Shown here: piece after piece, positions 24,901 through 38,873 of the stretch
How the letters are laid out: each line of letters starts with the position of its first letter
How positions within the stretch are numbered: position 1 is the first letter of the stretch
DNA from: Anarhynchus alexandrinus
Taxonomy: Eukaryota > Chordata > Aves > Charadriiformes > Charadriidae
DNA length: 64,000 bases
NCBI GenBank assembly: GCA_008711295.1
Contig: VUYV01000007.1
Location: 4,718,983-4,782,982 of the forward strand
Direction: 5' to 3'
Translations under genes and position numbers: made by a program
The notes under the pieces: model-generated
Told to the model about the DNA's origin: nothing
Seen by the model: the letters and a program-made list of their open reading frames with translations, nothing else
The model's database searches: none

Positions 24901-27170
24901 TTGATTTATGAATATCAATAATCCTATCAATTTACTGATATACAGCTTTGACCTGAAGGCTAAAATAGTTGGGCCCAGATCTGATCGCCTTTCCTTAATA
25001 TGTGGCCATATATTGCAGGAGACGTTATTCAGTGGGCTGGAGACAGAAGGATGGTCATTAAATCCTAGCAGTAATGGGAAGTACACCTTGTACCCATTTA
25101 TACTTTTGTTCAGAAATAGATAAGGATCTTCCATTTACTTCTATTTTTTTGAATAATTATTTTCTTCTAATGCTTTTAATTCAAAGATCTAACTTTAAAA
25201 CCCAAACATTGTATTCTTCTTTATCATTTTTATGTCATCAATAGTTTTTCCTAATTGTTGGATCTATGCAGTTTAGTTATCAATGCAGAAGTGTGGCATT
25301 CTGTGCAGTGAGGATATTGTTTATTGCGATCTGACAAAACAGCAGCTCTTCAGGTGATAATTTTGGATACAGTGTGTTACCAGGAAATAATGTAAGGATG
25401 CAGGGAATAAATCATGAAGCTTTTGTATCTTGTCAAAATGACTTCCGGTGTTGCACATCTCTCAACTTCAGTTTTTTGAGTTTGCAATAGCAAAACACTG
25501 TTGCTCACACTAATGTGGGAGCAGGTCTCCAGTGGACGTGGATTGATTGCATTGCCCCGCTTTGTGTTATCTAGGTGAAGGATGGTTAGTATCAATGCCA
25601 TGTGCGTTTCCACTGTGTACATATTGGGAGGCTTACATGGCTTCTATTACTGTTATATCTGAGCACCCTGCAAATGGTAATGAATTTATCCTTGCTTCCC
25701 TAAAATAAATGCTGAGTTACGACAGGAACATTATTCTGAAATGGGAGACAGCCTCCAACATCTGCCTGTTTCAATGACTTTAGTTCTATTATCTTAGTTG
25801 AGTAATGATGTAGGCTGCTGTCACTTTTGCTGCTGGTGTTGATTCAGTAGTGACAGTTCATTGTACTAGAGAAAGATTAATTTTGATTGGAGGGAGCCCA
25901 GAATAAATTCAGTATTTAGGCCAATCAGAATGTGGTGTATGTAGTACTAGCTTAATAATGCTGCTCAACTTTTAAGAATATAATTAGTTATGATTTTCCA
26001 AAGAGCTGCCTATATCTATGCAGCTAGTATTTTTGTACGTAGAGGAAACTAAGAAGAGAAAATGTTTACCTAATCATAACTGCTCAGAGTTCTTTTAGGC
26101 ATAAGGAAAATGGAGAGTACTTGCTTACAACTGGTGTGTATGTGATGGCAGCTGGCAAAATGATTGGTTGGAGCAGAGGAGGAGGATGAGGCTGGCAGTA
26201 CTATACATAGAGCATTTGAGATCAAAACAGTTTGGGTTAGAAGACAGGGGCAGATAATAATCAACTATACTTCCAGTGCTTGGGTAGGGGAGAGGTGCTG
26301 GATATTTCCACTGCAATGTGAGACATAATCTCAGTGGCAGAATATTTCCCTCACCATCTGTTCACTAATAAAGGTTCCCATCTTCCTTCCTTTATTCAGA
26401 TTGGAGGAAGCAGAGCTACCAAAAGCTTAGGCTCCTCTGGTAGGAGGTGAGCTGCCTGGTCATGGCTGTTCCACTCCTATGTCTAGCTTCTGGAAGAGTG
26501 GTGTTGCTGTCCTAAAGTGTCATTGTTACTGAGATACACCTAAATGTTTGAATTTCTGGGGGGATGATGACATATGAATGGATTATTTGTTACAAGCCCA
26601 AAACATGAGAATCTGTAGGTTTGTATGGACTATGGAAAGCTAATCTCTGACTTTGTGGAACGGTTTCCTCTTCCTGCATGGTTATGTCTCTCTGAAATGA
26701 GGATTCATTTTTTTTACACTTGCTTCCCAGGAATACATTTTTCAAAGCTTTTGTTCCTTCATGAGTCAAAGGCACACAAGCACAGAACCTGTTTCCTGCT
26801 GTGCATTGGAACTAAACATTGATTATGGGTGGCTGAAGGAGTCTGGCTAAAATAGAAACAGGCTTGGTTGTCTGCCATAACTCATGCTGAACGTGAACAA
26901 AATCGTTTTCCCAACTTGTTCCTGACTTCTGATTTCTACATGCTCTGTGTTTGTGGGGTCTACCTGGGACTTGAAGGAAGAAAAAGCAATCATGCACAGC
27001 GTGAGTGGTTCTCCCTTCCTTACCTCCAGGCTGACTGGAAGCATCAGCATTCCTGTAATTTTCTTGTTCAAATTACTTTTTTTCTGTTCCATTTCATGCG
27101 CTCAAAAAAAAAAAAATTCAGATAGTCTGAGTGGCTTTAGTTTTTGTACTCCAAACTTTCTTTCAGAACT
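19000..27170. other. Intron 1 interior, nothing distinct
   Basis: AT-rich intronic sequence with short homopolymers, for example a nine-G run at about 21318. No repeat family or exon is recognised. One splice-flanked open interval near 19.7 kb was considered and rejected. Confidence 0.55.
22413..22448. repeat. Poly-T tract with an ambiguous base nearby
   Basis: Run of 15 T at 22413-22427, with an N at 22448. The ambiguity may stem from reads slipping at the homopolymer. Confidence 0.85.
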
Positions 27171-27390
27171 TCCTAGATATAAGGAAGAAATCTTTTACAA
27201 TGAGGGTGGTGAAACACTGACACAGGTTGCCCAGAGAGGTGGATGATGCCCCATCCCTGTAAACATTTAAGCTCAGGTTGGATGGGGCTCTGAGCAACCT
27301 GATCTATTTGAAGATGGTGCTGCTCATTGCAGGGGGGTTGGACTGGGTGGCCTTAAAAGGTCCCTTCAACCTGAAATATTCTATGATTTT
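27171..27390 (+). mobile_element. CR1 LINE, 5'-truncated 3' fragment
   Basis: This is the typical avian CR1 3' end. It includes a match to the 'gaggaagaa..ttctttac..tgagggtggtgaaacactg' type segment, then ggttgcccagagaggt, a 'gatgccccatccctg' segment, ggttggatggggctctgagc, ggggttggactgggtggcc, a 'ggtcccttcaacc' segment, and the terminal attctatgatttt. Only the untranslated 3' part and a remnant of the ORF2 end are present; no reverse transcriptase remains. It lies in sense orientation in CDH13 intron 1. Divergence looks moderate. The left boundary is approximate. Confidence 0.93.
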
Positions 27391-30300
27391 AACTTCTACT
27401 GTTGGGGAAATGGATGAATACATTTTACTAGTGTGTTTTAACTTCTCTTGGATGGGCTTCAACATGTCCTTTTGGAAAGTCCATCCCTGTTCTTGGTGTT
27501 TATAGATGTTTTCTTTTGGTGATAGATGAGAAGATGGGGATTTTTCCTGCAGCGTGGTGGAAACCAGACACGCCTAAAGAGTCACATTCCTTTAGCATTT
27601 TACATAGGTCCTGGTTATTTTCACTGAGTAATCTGCAGATTGCCTAGAGTTAGTGCGATGTTAAATTGTAACCTTTAGCTAATGTGGTAGGCAGCTACAA
27701 GCATTGCACTGTTAGCACTTGTGTATCTGGCACAAATATTGTACATTTCTTGGTATGTTCATATTACTCTACTCCTTTCTCCCTTAGTCCCCTAAGGCAG
27801 TCTAGTTCTATCTGCACATGTGAAAAGGGGAATTTAATTTGGCTGCCCCATTAATGGTTTTAAGTTGGTGATCTCCTAGAGACAGAAGTGCTGGGATAGT
27901 TATTTAATAATAAACATGCCGACACAGCTGCTGAATTTCTTGTCCCTTTCCTTGGCTGACTGAGGAATACAAGAAAAAAGGTCAAACATTAACACACAAA
28001 AATGGAAGGAAAAACAAAACAAAGGGAAAAAGAAAAACAAAATTATATTCAATGCCCTGTAAATTTTTGCAGCTGTTAAGATTTGGAGAGCAGCCTTTTA
28101 TATTTGTGATACAGTTAACAGGTGTATACAGGAATAGAGTGCATCATCTAGTCAGAATCTGCTTGATTTTTGCATCTTCATTTCCATGCAATCTTCCTGA
28201 GAGTTTAGGCTGACATCCATACACAGAGCTCTTGCTCCTATCTGGATCTGAAGTTGTTGGCATGAGGAAACAGCAGTACTTTACTCTTTCATGCACACTT
28301 GTGTGTGTATCAGCATGCTGGTTTATGAGAGGCAGGAAATTTAATCCTTTGTAAAACTCTGTATCTGTTTCCAGCATTCATTAGCTACCCAGCCACAGAA
28401 CTCTCCTCTCTTCTACATTTTATGTTTTGGAGGGACTTTTTTATTATCATTTGCTGTATGTCTTAATGGAGGACATTTATCTATGCTGCTTTGACATTGT
28501 CGTGTTTCATGATTGTTAAATCCATTCTACTGATGCTTTGGGAAACTTGTTACTGCACAGATGAAATAGAACTTAGGAGATACCTTCCCCTAATTGAGTA
28601 GTTGGCTTGGGAGGGGATGGGAAAGGAGACAAGAGAGGACAAACTGGGTGTAAGTTGTGAGGCCAAACCAGCCTTCATTGCAGGAGAGCACATCGCAGTT
28701 TCTTTTGAAACTGTTTGCATGTCACTTCTTTAACTGAAATGATTTTATGTATGTTAGAATAGTTGTTTCCCACAGATCCTTTGTGTAACACAAGCATACT
28801 TTTTAACTGCATACTGGTGGAAGTGAGTATGTCCCAGAGAAAATGGAAAAGTAGGAGAGGGCCAGAGAACCTGGGAGGGGAGGGATAACTGTTAAGGCTT
28901 TCCAGCAATAAATATGAAGCGAGCCAGATACCAGGAAAATCTAGGCAATGTCTTGCTCAAATGAGTCTTATGGGCCAGCTGTTAGAGAGGAATGCTCCAA
29001 AGTTTTGTCAGATGTGATTTCCCTTCCCCTACCATTTTTGCTAATATATAATTTCTGTTATTCCCTTTCTCTTATATTCTGGCATCTCTCAGAGGCCAGC
29101 TGAAGCACAAAGATTAAAGGGAAGAGAACCTGACTTCAGGTGCACTTGCAAACTAGCTGTTAGTTTTCTGCAGGTTCTTCCGTGCTTAAAACTGAAACAA
29201 CCCTCCCCTGACAACTGAGCATACAATTCATGTACAATGGATCTACTTCTGACACTGTCTTTCTGGGGTGTTTGCATGACTCATGACTTATCTGGCAGTG
29301 CTTGAGTCTAAGCACTGATAAAGAGAAGACAGCGAGTGCAAATGTGTTTGACCTTTCAAAACATTGAAAAGAAAACAAAAATAGAAAAATAGTTACTTTG
29401 TATGTTTTCCTTGTATATGTGTAATGACTGCAAACAAACCAGCATTCTTATTTCTGCCTTGGGAGCCTGGGTAGCACAGAGGCTTCTAGGCCTGGGATCT
29501 ACTGTTTTATACCTGCTGTTCCCAGGACAGTGTATGTGAGTTGGCCTGGCACTGGAGTAGAGGTTCAAGTCAACTTTGATTTCTCCAGCTCAGGCATTGG
29601 CCAGTAGTTCAGGTCTGCTGCATCCCAAAATCTTTAGTGTTTGATAAGCTATGCTTGTATAATTGGCATGCTGGTCTTGGTTCACTTGCCTGATGGGCAG
29701 GAGTCTGTATTTCAAGTATAAATTATCACTGCAACTGTCACTTTAAATCAGTAGTACCAACACAGAAGTAAGGCTCAGGTTCCCATGGAAAGTTTCTGCT
29801 GATGCCCTCAGCTAGCTACAGCCTTGGTTAGCTTGGATGCAGCCACCTCTTAATACTGTGGTGAGCAGCTTTTAAAAAGCAAGTAATTCCATGGGTCCTC
29901 TGTGGTGTAAATACCCCTGTTGAGTGAGCGCTGCAGTGGGCTCGCTGCAGGGTTCAGCCCTGCCCAGGGTGACCCCCTCCTAGAAGGGCTGGGGCTTTGA
30001 AATAGCAGCGTGGCTGAGTCAGGGGCATGCCAGGCCTGTTACGCTGCTGCTCCCCGTGTCATGACTGCTCCTGGGGAATATGTGTAGTTCTGAATATGGC
30101 TCCAAATATGATGGGAACTGAAGATCCTCCCTCCTTTTCCTCGTAAAACTGTTGTTGATTTGTGAGCACATTCCTTTGCTTTAAAAGCAGAGGAAGTACA
30201 TGCAGTTCATCTCTTCTAGCCTGCAGGCTAGAGATGTACACAGTGTGCAGAATTTTGTGCCAAGCTCTGGGGGTAGGTTTTGACTGAAGTGATCAGGGTA

Positions 30301-30996
30301 AATTTTTCACTTAAGCCTCTTTGGGGAAGGGAGGGAAGGCTATGCGGCACCTGGGGTAGGGCTCTGATCTGGTATTGCTACAATTGTTTTTGGTATTTCT
30401 AAAAGTACCTTGCAGTTGGTGCACTGGAATTTGGGTCGGTTTTGGGTCTGAAAATGCTAAACCATAAACAATAGCCCCCTCCTTGATTTATTTGTACTGC
30501 CTCACTGTCTGTCATATGCTGGTCAAGTCCAGTGCAGCAGGGAAAAACATCTTTCCCTTCTCATCCCACTTTCTTATTTCCTGGTTTACTGGGTAGTCGC
30601 CTTCTGTGGCTGTGGTTACATGAATTTCATTAATAGTAAATCTTGAGCAATTAGCTTAAATAATAACCAGCATGTCTTTTAATTTGCCCTTTTTCCATAC
30701 ATTGGTTGTGAATTGGTGAACTATCTGATCAGCACCTGTAAACAAATCTCTCTGTTTTTGTTCAGTGCTATTGGCAAGGCTTCCTGCTGAAGCAGGCTGC
30801 TGGACTGGAAGGTGTGTAGTCCTTCTGGAGCCTAAGAAGGGAGGGACACTAGAAAGTGTGACTGCGGTTTAATAGGTAGATGGCATCATTCAAGGAAGGG
30901 ATTCCTTGCTATTCTGTCTTATTTAGTAAGTCTCTGCTGTAAAATATGTAATTAATCCCTGGATAAGCAGCACTAGTACATCAAACTTGCCATCTT

Positions 30997-31034
30997 TCCT
31001 AGAGAAGATTCTAGAGAAGATTCCTAGAGAAGAA
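30997..31034. repeat. 12-13 bp tandem repeat, three units
   Basis: Units tcctagagaagat, tctagagaagat and tcctagagaagaa follow one another without a gap. This is a minisatellite-like local duplication in intron 1. Confidence 0.85.
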
Positions 31035-34000
31035 CTGTTCCTTTCAAAGTTATGCTCCTTTTTGCTTATTCTGCCTCTGGCCCAAGGCATCTTATTTGTG
31101 TAACAGCCTAGCTTTGGCTGGGCAAAAGTAGGGCAGGGAGCTTTCTTAAGCAAGAGCTGTGGCTTTGAGTGTCTTTAGGTTGAGGAGGGTTTTGAGCTTT
31201 GGCCTTCCCCTTGCCCAGCAAACTCTTTGTGGACTTTGATTTTATTTTATTTTTTAGCCTTTCTTTCAGACTGTGCTGATTCATTAAGAATCAGAACTGT
31301 AAAGCAGTGCCTTTTCTCACCAGCCACATGCATAATGCTGACCCTTGGCTTGAATACAAAGTTTGGTGTCAACCTTGTCCCATTAGCAAATATAGTGTAA
31401 ATCTTACTGACAAGGTTTCCAGGCAGCTGTGGCTGGGGGGATGTGGGCAGTGAACGTGTCTGAATGACAGAAGTAATTCTGATCTCTGCACTTGACACTG
31501 AAGCACATGCACCAAGCAGGCCCAAGAGAAGAGGGTTGTTTCTTGCTCTGTCCCTTGCCCAGTTTCCATGTGGACACCCTCCCTCGAGCTGTGGCTTGCC
31601 TTGCAGTGCTTGGCTAACGCACTGGGGGGGGTCAGAGCCCACCCCAGCACCAGGGAATGGCTGCTGGCCCTGGTAGGGAAAAATGCACTCGCAGCACTTG
31701 GAGCTTTGCTTCTTTCTCAACAGCCTCATCCTTCTTGAGCATCTTGATTTCAAGTGTCTGTTGAAGCACTGTAAACAGATTTCCTTCAGTTCTGTGGCAC
31801 TACATGCTGTGTTGCAATACATTTTGTCTACTTTAAAGCTGTTAGTGATTCATTAGTTTACAGTTCCAAAAACCAATTCCAAAGGGATCACTCATCTCCC
31901 TAGAGCAGTGAAGATATTTTCAGGCTGACTACACAGTGCTGTAGCAGTGTTTTTGAGACTTGCCTGGTTCAAATCATGTGGCAGTGATACTGCCAAAGGC
32001 TGCCAATTCAATGGAGGATTGCACACGGATTCCATGGGTGGGAACTTGCAATATTATTAGACACAGCTAATAATAGTTCCTCTTGACTTCTGAAATGTCA
32101 GAATGGTCTTGTGAGTAACTGCACTTTGGAAAGTGCTAACTTCTTGTTTGCCATAAAGAGTAGTCCCTGACATGTTCAATGCTGCATTATGCTTGTAATA
32201 AATAAAGGAAGCGTATTGGAAACCAGGAGTCTTAATATCTATGTCTGTGAATTGACTAGTGTCAAGATCTCAGAGTTGCAGCATCAGTTTAGGGACACAT
32301 GACTGTGTCCTGTGTGTGTACAATGACCAGAAAGATCAGCTTCTGCTATTCAGAGTTTCTGAAGATCTAATGAGCATACCTCTGCCTTATTTTCTCTGTC
32401 TGCAAAGGGCTTTGAAACCTAATAGTGAGAAATCTCTAGTGTACTATTAAAAAAAAAAAAGGCGTGCTAACATAAAGAAGCAGCTCTGTTTTCTTTGAAA
32501 GGGGTTAGTTACTGTCTGACAGACTGTCCCGGAGTCACGTCTCCAGGGTTTCTGGAGTTTCCATGAGTATATCTCCCAGATCAATTGCTCTAGAGCTGGA
32601 TCTTCGGGCAGGGAACAATAACTCTGCTTTGCAGAGAACTTCAAAAGTTTTCAATTGCTTTATGAACCTAGTGAAACCAAAAGTAAAAAAATCTCTAAAT
32701 GCTCTGTGGAGCTAAGTTAATACTCTTTCTTACACTAGCTGTTTATTTCTTTTTGCTGTTTAGTGCATCCAGCAAGGTACCAGCAGTGTGTCTCCAACTG
32801 CAGGATTTACTGTAAGATTTTTATGGACTGCTGGAGGCCAATCAGTAAGGGATTTTGATATGTTGGCTCCAGAGTGACAGAAACTGATAAATAAAAATTC
32901 TACCAAACAAGTTATTAGTCAAAAGATGCTGTCATTTAGAAGAGGGAGAAATTAAGCCATGAGCTTTTGTGTCCTTTTGAGGATATAACTAAAAGCATAG
33001 CTCTGAGGCAGATGAGCTGAGTTGCAAGAGATGCTGGACACTTGTCTCTTCTTGTGATTTGACTAAAGATGGGGCACTTGCCTCTTACAAATACAGAGCT
33101 GCATGGCATTGCATGATGCCAAGCCTTTAGCTGGAGAGCAATGCAAATACAGGGGAAAGACAAATGACCTATATTCAGAGTGCCTCTCCTCAATTGCCTT
33201 TTACAGCTCTTTATGATAGCGAAGAACACCTGGTGGATGTATCTTTCAAGGCAGAATTGCATCCCTGGGGGCTACGAATAACCTCATATAATGAAGGGGC
33301 CTCACTTTCTGTATGCCACTATACCTCTAATTTTTTATTTTCCTGACTTCTGTGAGAAGTTAGATGATAATAAGAGCAAGAAAAACTAAAGTACAAACCA
33401 AGAAAGTAGCTTGTGCAAAGTTCTATAGGAAGTCTTTAACAAGTAGGATGAAGCCACAGCTCAGGAGCCCCAAATCACCCATCAGTACACATCGTCCCTG
33501 GTATTGATAACCCAGAGCAACATGCCTTTTTGGGGGGGAATCTTGGAAAGTGTCTTGCACTCTTTCCATTTATCAGAACTAAAATCTTAATTACAGTAAC
33601 TAGTTTGTATCTTAATGAAAAATACATCCCTTTGTTTCTGCAGTGCATGTAACTGCCAGCATTTAATCCTTGTCTTAAAGATATGTTACAGTCTTGTGAC
33701 AATGAAAATGTATTTTTAGTGTGCTTGGGGAATTGTGGTTAACAGAATTACTTCACCTGAAGGGGAAGCTTGACTCTTGTTATTTTGTTCTTGTTCAATA
33801 ATCCTAAATACATCGTTGACATCAATGCTTTACTAAAAGTAAAATAAGATTGGGATAAATAGGGTTTTAAGAATATTTTCCTTTCTCACATCTGAGGGGT
33901 TTTTTTTTCTTCCTGAGCACTCTGTCATTTTCTTTGCTTGGCAATTTAAATTAAATCTTGCTTGTGAGCCTTTAAAGCACGTTGTGTGCTTACAAATCTG

Positions 34001-35746
34001 AGAATAAAAGCAGAAAAAATTTCTCTAGTAATAAGTTCTTATTCCTCCTGTATTTACTGTACCTCATCCCCTTTGCCCTCTAAATCATAACAAACGGACA
34101 CTGAAAAACATTTTATACGAGGATCCATGTGAGTCCTGGCAGATGGACGATGGAATCCTCTCTCAGCTGCTCTTCAACATTGCTGCATAAGTCCTGTCTT
34201 GCACAGACTCATAGAAGTTGTCAGGCTGGCCTTTATTTCAACTTCATCCTCTTTTGTCACCCTGATAAGCATTAATGTGCAAAGGCATTCAGGGAATTAT
34301 GAAATAAAATTGTAGATATTCTTAAAGATGCGGTGTCAAACAACTGAGTAGCACATGTGACAATTGCTGGATCCGTGTTTCTGTCATGCTTTAAACTTGT
34401 TGAAAGAATTAGGTTCCTATTCTCTCTGTATGCTGTCTGCAGTTAGCTGTGATCAAAGAAAAGAGTGGAGGTGGTCTACTAGAAATGTTTTTCTCCTTCT
34501 GCATGAAAGAACAAATTACTACAGTTTTCTCCTTCATTGGAATAATGTGTTCATCTACCTACTTCTGAGCTCAGTCAACAACTCTTTAGCAAAGTATTGT
34601 TACAGTCACTAAATTCTTCTCAGATGGCTCAAACTGACACATAAGTCACTGTTTTTGTTTGCACTTACTCTGAGATGGTCTTAGGGAGGAAACGGTGAGA
34701 AACGTTATCTGCCCAAACTCTCCCACATGACCAAGTTGGTGGTCTCCTTCCTATGTGTGGTATCCTGTGCAGCCCAGAAATACCATATAACAATCTTTAG
34801 TTTTCTCAGTGAAATATTAGCTAGAAGTCTTACTTCAAGTAACTTGCATCTGACTACTGCAAATGGATTTTGTGTTTATAGTGTGATTCAAACTAGAGGT
34901 TAAACCTAATAGCTAAGAATTAGTTATTTGAATAATATTTAATCAGACTCCTGTATGTGGAACACTTTCTAAGAAACAAAGTAATATTGCCCAATGTGAG
35001 TGATACAATTTGAATATGAATTTGCAGTTATGGCAGTCATGTGTGTATTAGTTCAATGCTAGCACTTTTTTCTTAGACTTTTATGTTTTAGGAGGTGTTC
35101 AGCATTTGAATTGCAAGACCTTTAAAAGAAATGCTTGATTTTTAAACTTTGTAATCATTTTAACGTAATACTTGAGAGTAATGATTGTGATGTCATTTCT
35201 AAAAATCCAGGATGTGTATCTGTCACGTATCAGTAACAGTTAAGCATTTTAGGTTTTTTCTGCTTTTAATATTTATGGTGTTAACAGAAGACAAAAATCA
35301 GATTTTCTTTCTCTGAGGAGTCCTTACAATTGAATTAAGCTAGGATTTTGTAAACAAAACTGATATGAAAGAGGGTAAACCATCCTGAGCTTTTAGGGAA
35401 CATGCTTATGTCTGAATGTCCTTGCTATTCTTGTAACTGTTATCATTGTAAACTGTAAAACCATTCAAAATACTATCTAAGCACTGACAACATCCTCAGT
35501 GTTAGTACAATGCATTTAAAAAAAATAATAAATCTTTTGTGCAGTCTCTGCTCTCGAGGACAAGCCACCTAATTAACTGACCTGCCTGAAACATACAGCA
35601 TTGTGCTTCTGTTTTATTAAGGCACAAGAAATTGCAGAATTCAAACTTGATTTTTGGAATCTGAAAGATCTCGGGAGAGAAGCATTTCATGGTAGAGAGG
35701 GGAGATGAAATGTGAAGGCATTAGGTACCCCAATCAAGAGAATGCG

Positions 35747-35783
35747 ATGTGTATGCATATACACGTGTGTGTATATATGCATA
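35747..35783. repeat. 37-bp alternating purine-pyrimidine tract
   Basis: Every base from 35747 to 35783 alternates purine and pyrimidine, mixing TG, CA, TA and one CG step. Within it, tatgcatatacac and gtgtatatatgcata form an imperfect inverted repeat. Such tracts can adopt Z-DNA or cruciform structure under negative supercoiling. It is also a likely polymorphic microsatellite. Confidence 0.8.
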
Positions 35784-37935
35784 GGTGAAGGTATATATTA
35801 ATACATGTAGGTTTATACACCCAACATAGGTCAGGCAATAGCAAAGGTAAGCTTTGTGGATTTTGTCATGCTACTAAGGGCTTTTTTACTCTCAAAGGTA
35901 ATACTTGGTTTGTAACTCATTATTCTCTTAACTTATATTCATGTCTTAAGATTGAAGCTCCTGAACTTTTTAAAAAAAAATTGGGCTCAACTGGGGCTTC
36001 ACGTCAAGTTCCTCTAAACTGAGTCTGGGATATTCATGTAAAATCCAGTCAGAAGACAGTCATGACTTTTGCTCTTACATTTTGAACCTGTGTGTATTTT
36101 TGAACACACTCAAACTCTCATAACTGGTACAAAAGCAAGTGCTCAAATAAGCAGTTTTGAAGAGCAAGGATTGAGTGTCTGTATCTTCAAAGTAACCTCA
36201 TCCAGCTACATAGTAGACCTGTGGGTTTATGCTCGTGAAATTCTTACAATGAAAGCAGTGATAAAGAAACAGCAACTGTGAACCAGAGATGTGCATGGAG
36301 TAGTTTGAAGGACTGCCCTATTAGAAGTACAAATAAAGACTTGTCAGGCTTGATAGCCTTTAAAATGTCTGGTTGTTATCCTAAAGAACACTGTTTCCAG
36401 GACCATGTGGATCCTTTCCTTCCTGTAGGGTTTTAGCAGGCTGGATCTGATCATTTTTAACCACAAGGGCTCCCTGCCTAAACATGCAGCCTCACCAAGG
36501 GATTTTTTTATTTGGACAAGCATAACTCATGTGAATTATAGCCAAAAGGATTTGGGCCTGTATAAGCCATAGGAGTTGTCACTTCAAGGATCTGGAAATA
36601 CTTTTTCTCAAGAGAATACTGCTGTAATTTTTAAAGAGAGCCTGAAAGCAAAGTGTTAAAATATGTGCAGACCTTAGACATGCATCAGGTATAACCATAT
36701 ACAAAACAACTTAGAGCAGACTGCAAAACAGTGTTTTTATTTTCCCCTGTGGTGTAATGTTGTAGCAGAGAATTGTGTATAAAGGGGGAAATGGAATGTG
36801 TTTCCTTTTTTTTTCTCCTTCTTTTAAATACAGTGACATGTCCTAATTTAGACCTAATTTTCATTCCTGTAACATTACTTGTAATAACGTCCTAAGTCCT
36901 CAGAATTAATTTGACTGGAAAAATTCCAGAAGGACTTTCAATTTTTCTCATTAAAAACATTATAGATGTCTTAATTAGGCACTGTTATTAATGGTAATAT
37001 TACTCAATTTAGAACTACACACTTAAGATGTGGTTACCTCTAGCGTGATTAGTCAGAGAAGCTCTGCTACGCAAGAATGCACACCAGAATTTTGAACAGT
37101 TAAATATTTAGAGCCAGATGCTCAGCTGTGTAAATTGTGTGGCTACTGCAACCTCAGTGGAGCTAGGCTAGTATATGTTAACTGAGGGTTTGATATCTAA
37201 AGTTATAAATAATTTCTGGCTGATCTCGCTCACTATTTCTCCTTTTCTCTTCCTTTCTGGCATTTGCTCTATTTTCTCTAAATTATGTCCTTACGGTAGA
37301 GTAAGTTTATGAAGTAATACTTCTATATTCTTGTCTTCAGTATAAGCTGTTTAACTACTGAAATCAAGCTGGAGCCACTCTGCACTCGTATTTCTTTTTC
37401 CCCATGTTATCCCAGGGGAATTTCACTGACTTAAGTGAACTTGCTCCTGATTTAGAACACAGTTCACAGACCTTTTCACAATGCCTTCAACTCTAATGGG
37501 CTTTGTTACAAGCTTCAAGTTGTGGTAACTTGCTTTATTTGGTGAGGACCTGCTGCTGCTACATGTGAGGGTGGAGGATTAGGTGGAATATCTTATTTGC
37601 TTGCCTAGTCACAGATTTATACAAACTTTTAAAGTACCCTGTGGACCAGTTAATGTGTGTATTTTCCTGTTAGAAGATTGAAAGGAGCTATTTAGATTTA
37701 CTATATTTGTGCCTGGCTTCATTAGCACATAAGAATCCATGACAGTTTTCAGTTCTATAATTACTGACTGTCACTCCTGTTTGATGTTACTTATGTTTAT
37801 TGTGATTGTGGATGGGAAAGGCTGTTAGCTACATAGGCTATTGTGTGCTGCTCTGTGACTTTAATTGAGGAGCATGTACAAAATAAAGCCTGTAGTTTGG
37901 TTATCATGAGGGTATAAGACTTCATGTAACGCCCC

Positions 37936-37936
37936 N
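37936..37936. other. Ambiguous base (N)
   Basis: Single unresolved base after a CCCC run. It is the only one of the four Ns in the window with neither a homopolymer of ten or more bases nor a duplication nearby. Confidence 0.95.
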
Positions 37937-38849
37937 AAGTGAGGTGGCTAAATGAAACTGAATGTAATATAGCAAACTTTTGTATGTTGTGTTACTCAAT
38001 AATCCCAGTGTTTAGATTTGAAGTGTTTTCAATGCATAAAATGTTGCCTTAGCTGTGTACAAGCTCATTCGTGTAGCAGAAAAAGATGATTCTTATGTGA
38101 ACTGTCTGAAACCCAGACTTATGTCATCTTGCAGGTAGTTTAACCATGAAATGAACAGTCATCATGTGTTCAGGTTGAGGTGGACAGATGTGCATGAGGC
38201 TGTAAAAGCAAAAGGCATCTGTATATATAATTGGTATATGGGATAGTACTGAAATCTCAAAATGGTACAGAAATTTGCATCTGTTCACTGATGTATGTAA
38301 TGACGAGTTATTTGGGGTAGTAGGGTGTGAAGCTTAAAAGGAACTTAATGGCTTTTCCTTTAATAAATCATTTGACTACAGCAGTGCCATCTTTTATTAG
38401 CTTGTAATTTTGTAAAAGTTAAAATTGAGCATAATGTTGCATATAATTCTAGAACATCTGGTAGCAATATCTAGTAGCAGCTGTTTAGTACCTGAAATAT
38501 AAACAAAACATGATTTTATCCATAGTTGTCACAGTTAATTTTCCTGGAAGTACTGGTTTTGGAGTAGGTGCACTAGGAAATAGGTCTGGCCAGAAGAAAG
38601 AACGGGTGGAAATCAAGATATTCTTCAAAATTTGAGCAAATAGAACAGAGGATTGCATAAAGTCTGGACTAGGAATGGTGGTGTGTTTATAATTGTTTTT
38701 TGGTACTAAAGTGCATAATAGTAACACAATTTTAACAAATCACAAACTCTTCATATTGTTTTTTTCATTCCTTAGCCCTATAAGGGAAACTATACAGTCC
38801 TTTGTGATGCACGTATAATTGCATTACTGTCCTTTGAGTATTAGAAGAA

Positions 38850-38873
38850 AACACACACACACCCCCACACCCC
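38850..38873. repeat. CA/C-rich simple repeat
   Basis: A perfect CA repeat degrades into CCCCCACACCCC on its right side. Confidence 0.85.

Noticed and set aside
26564..26652. Possible C/D-box snoRNA (GATGATGA and CTGA about 85 bases apart)
   Set aside because: No terminal stem pairs the two boxes, and such short boxes are common by chance.
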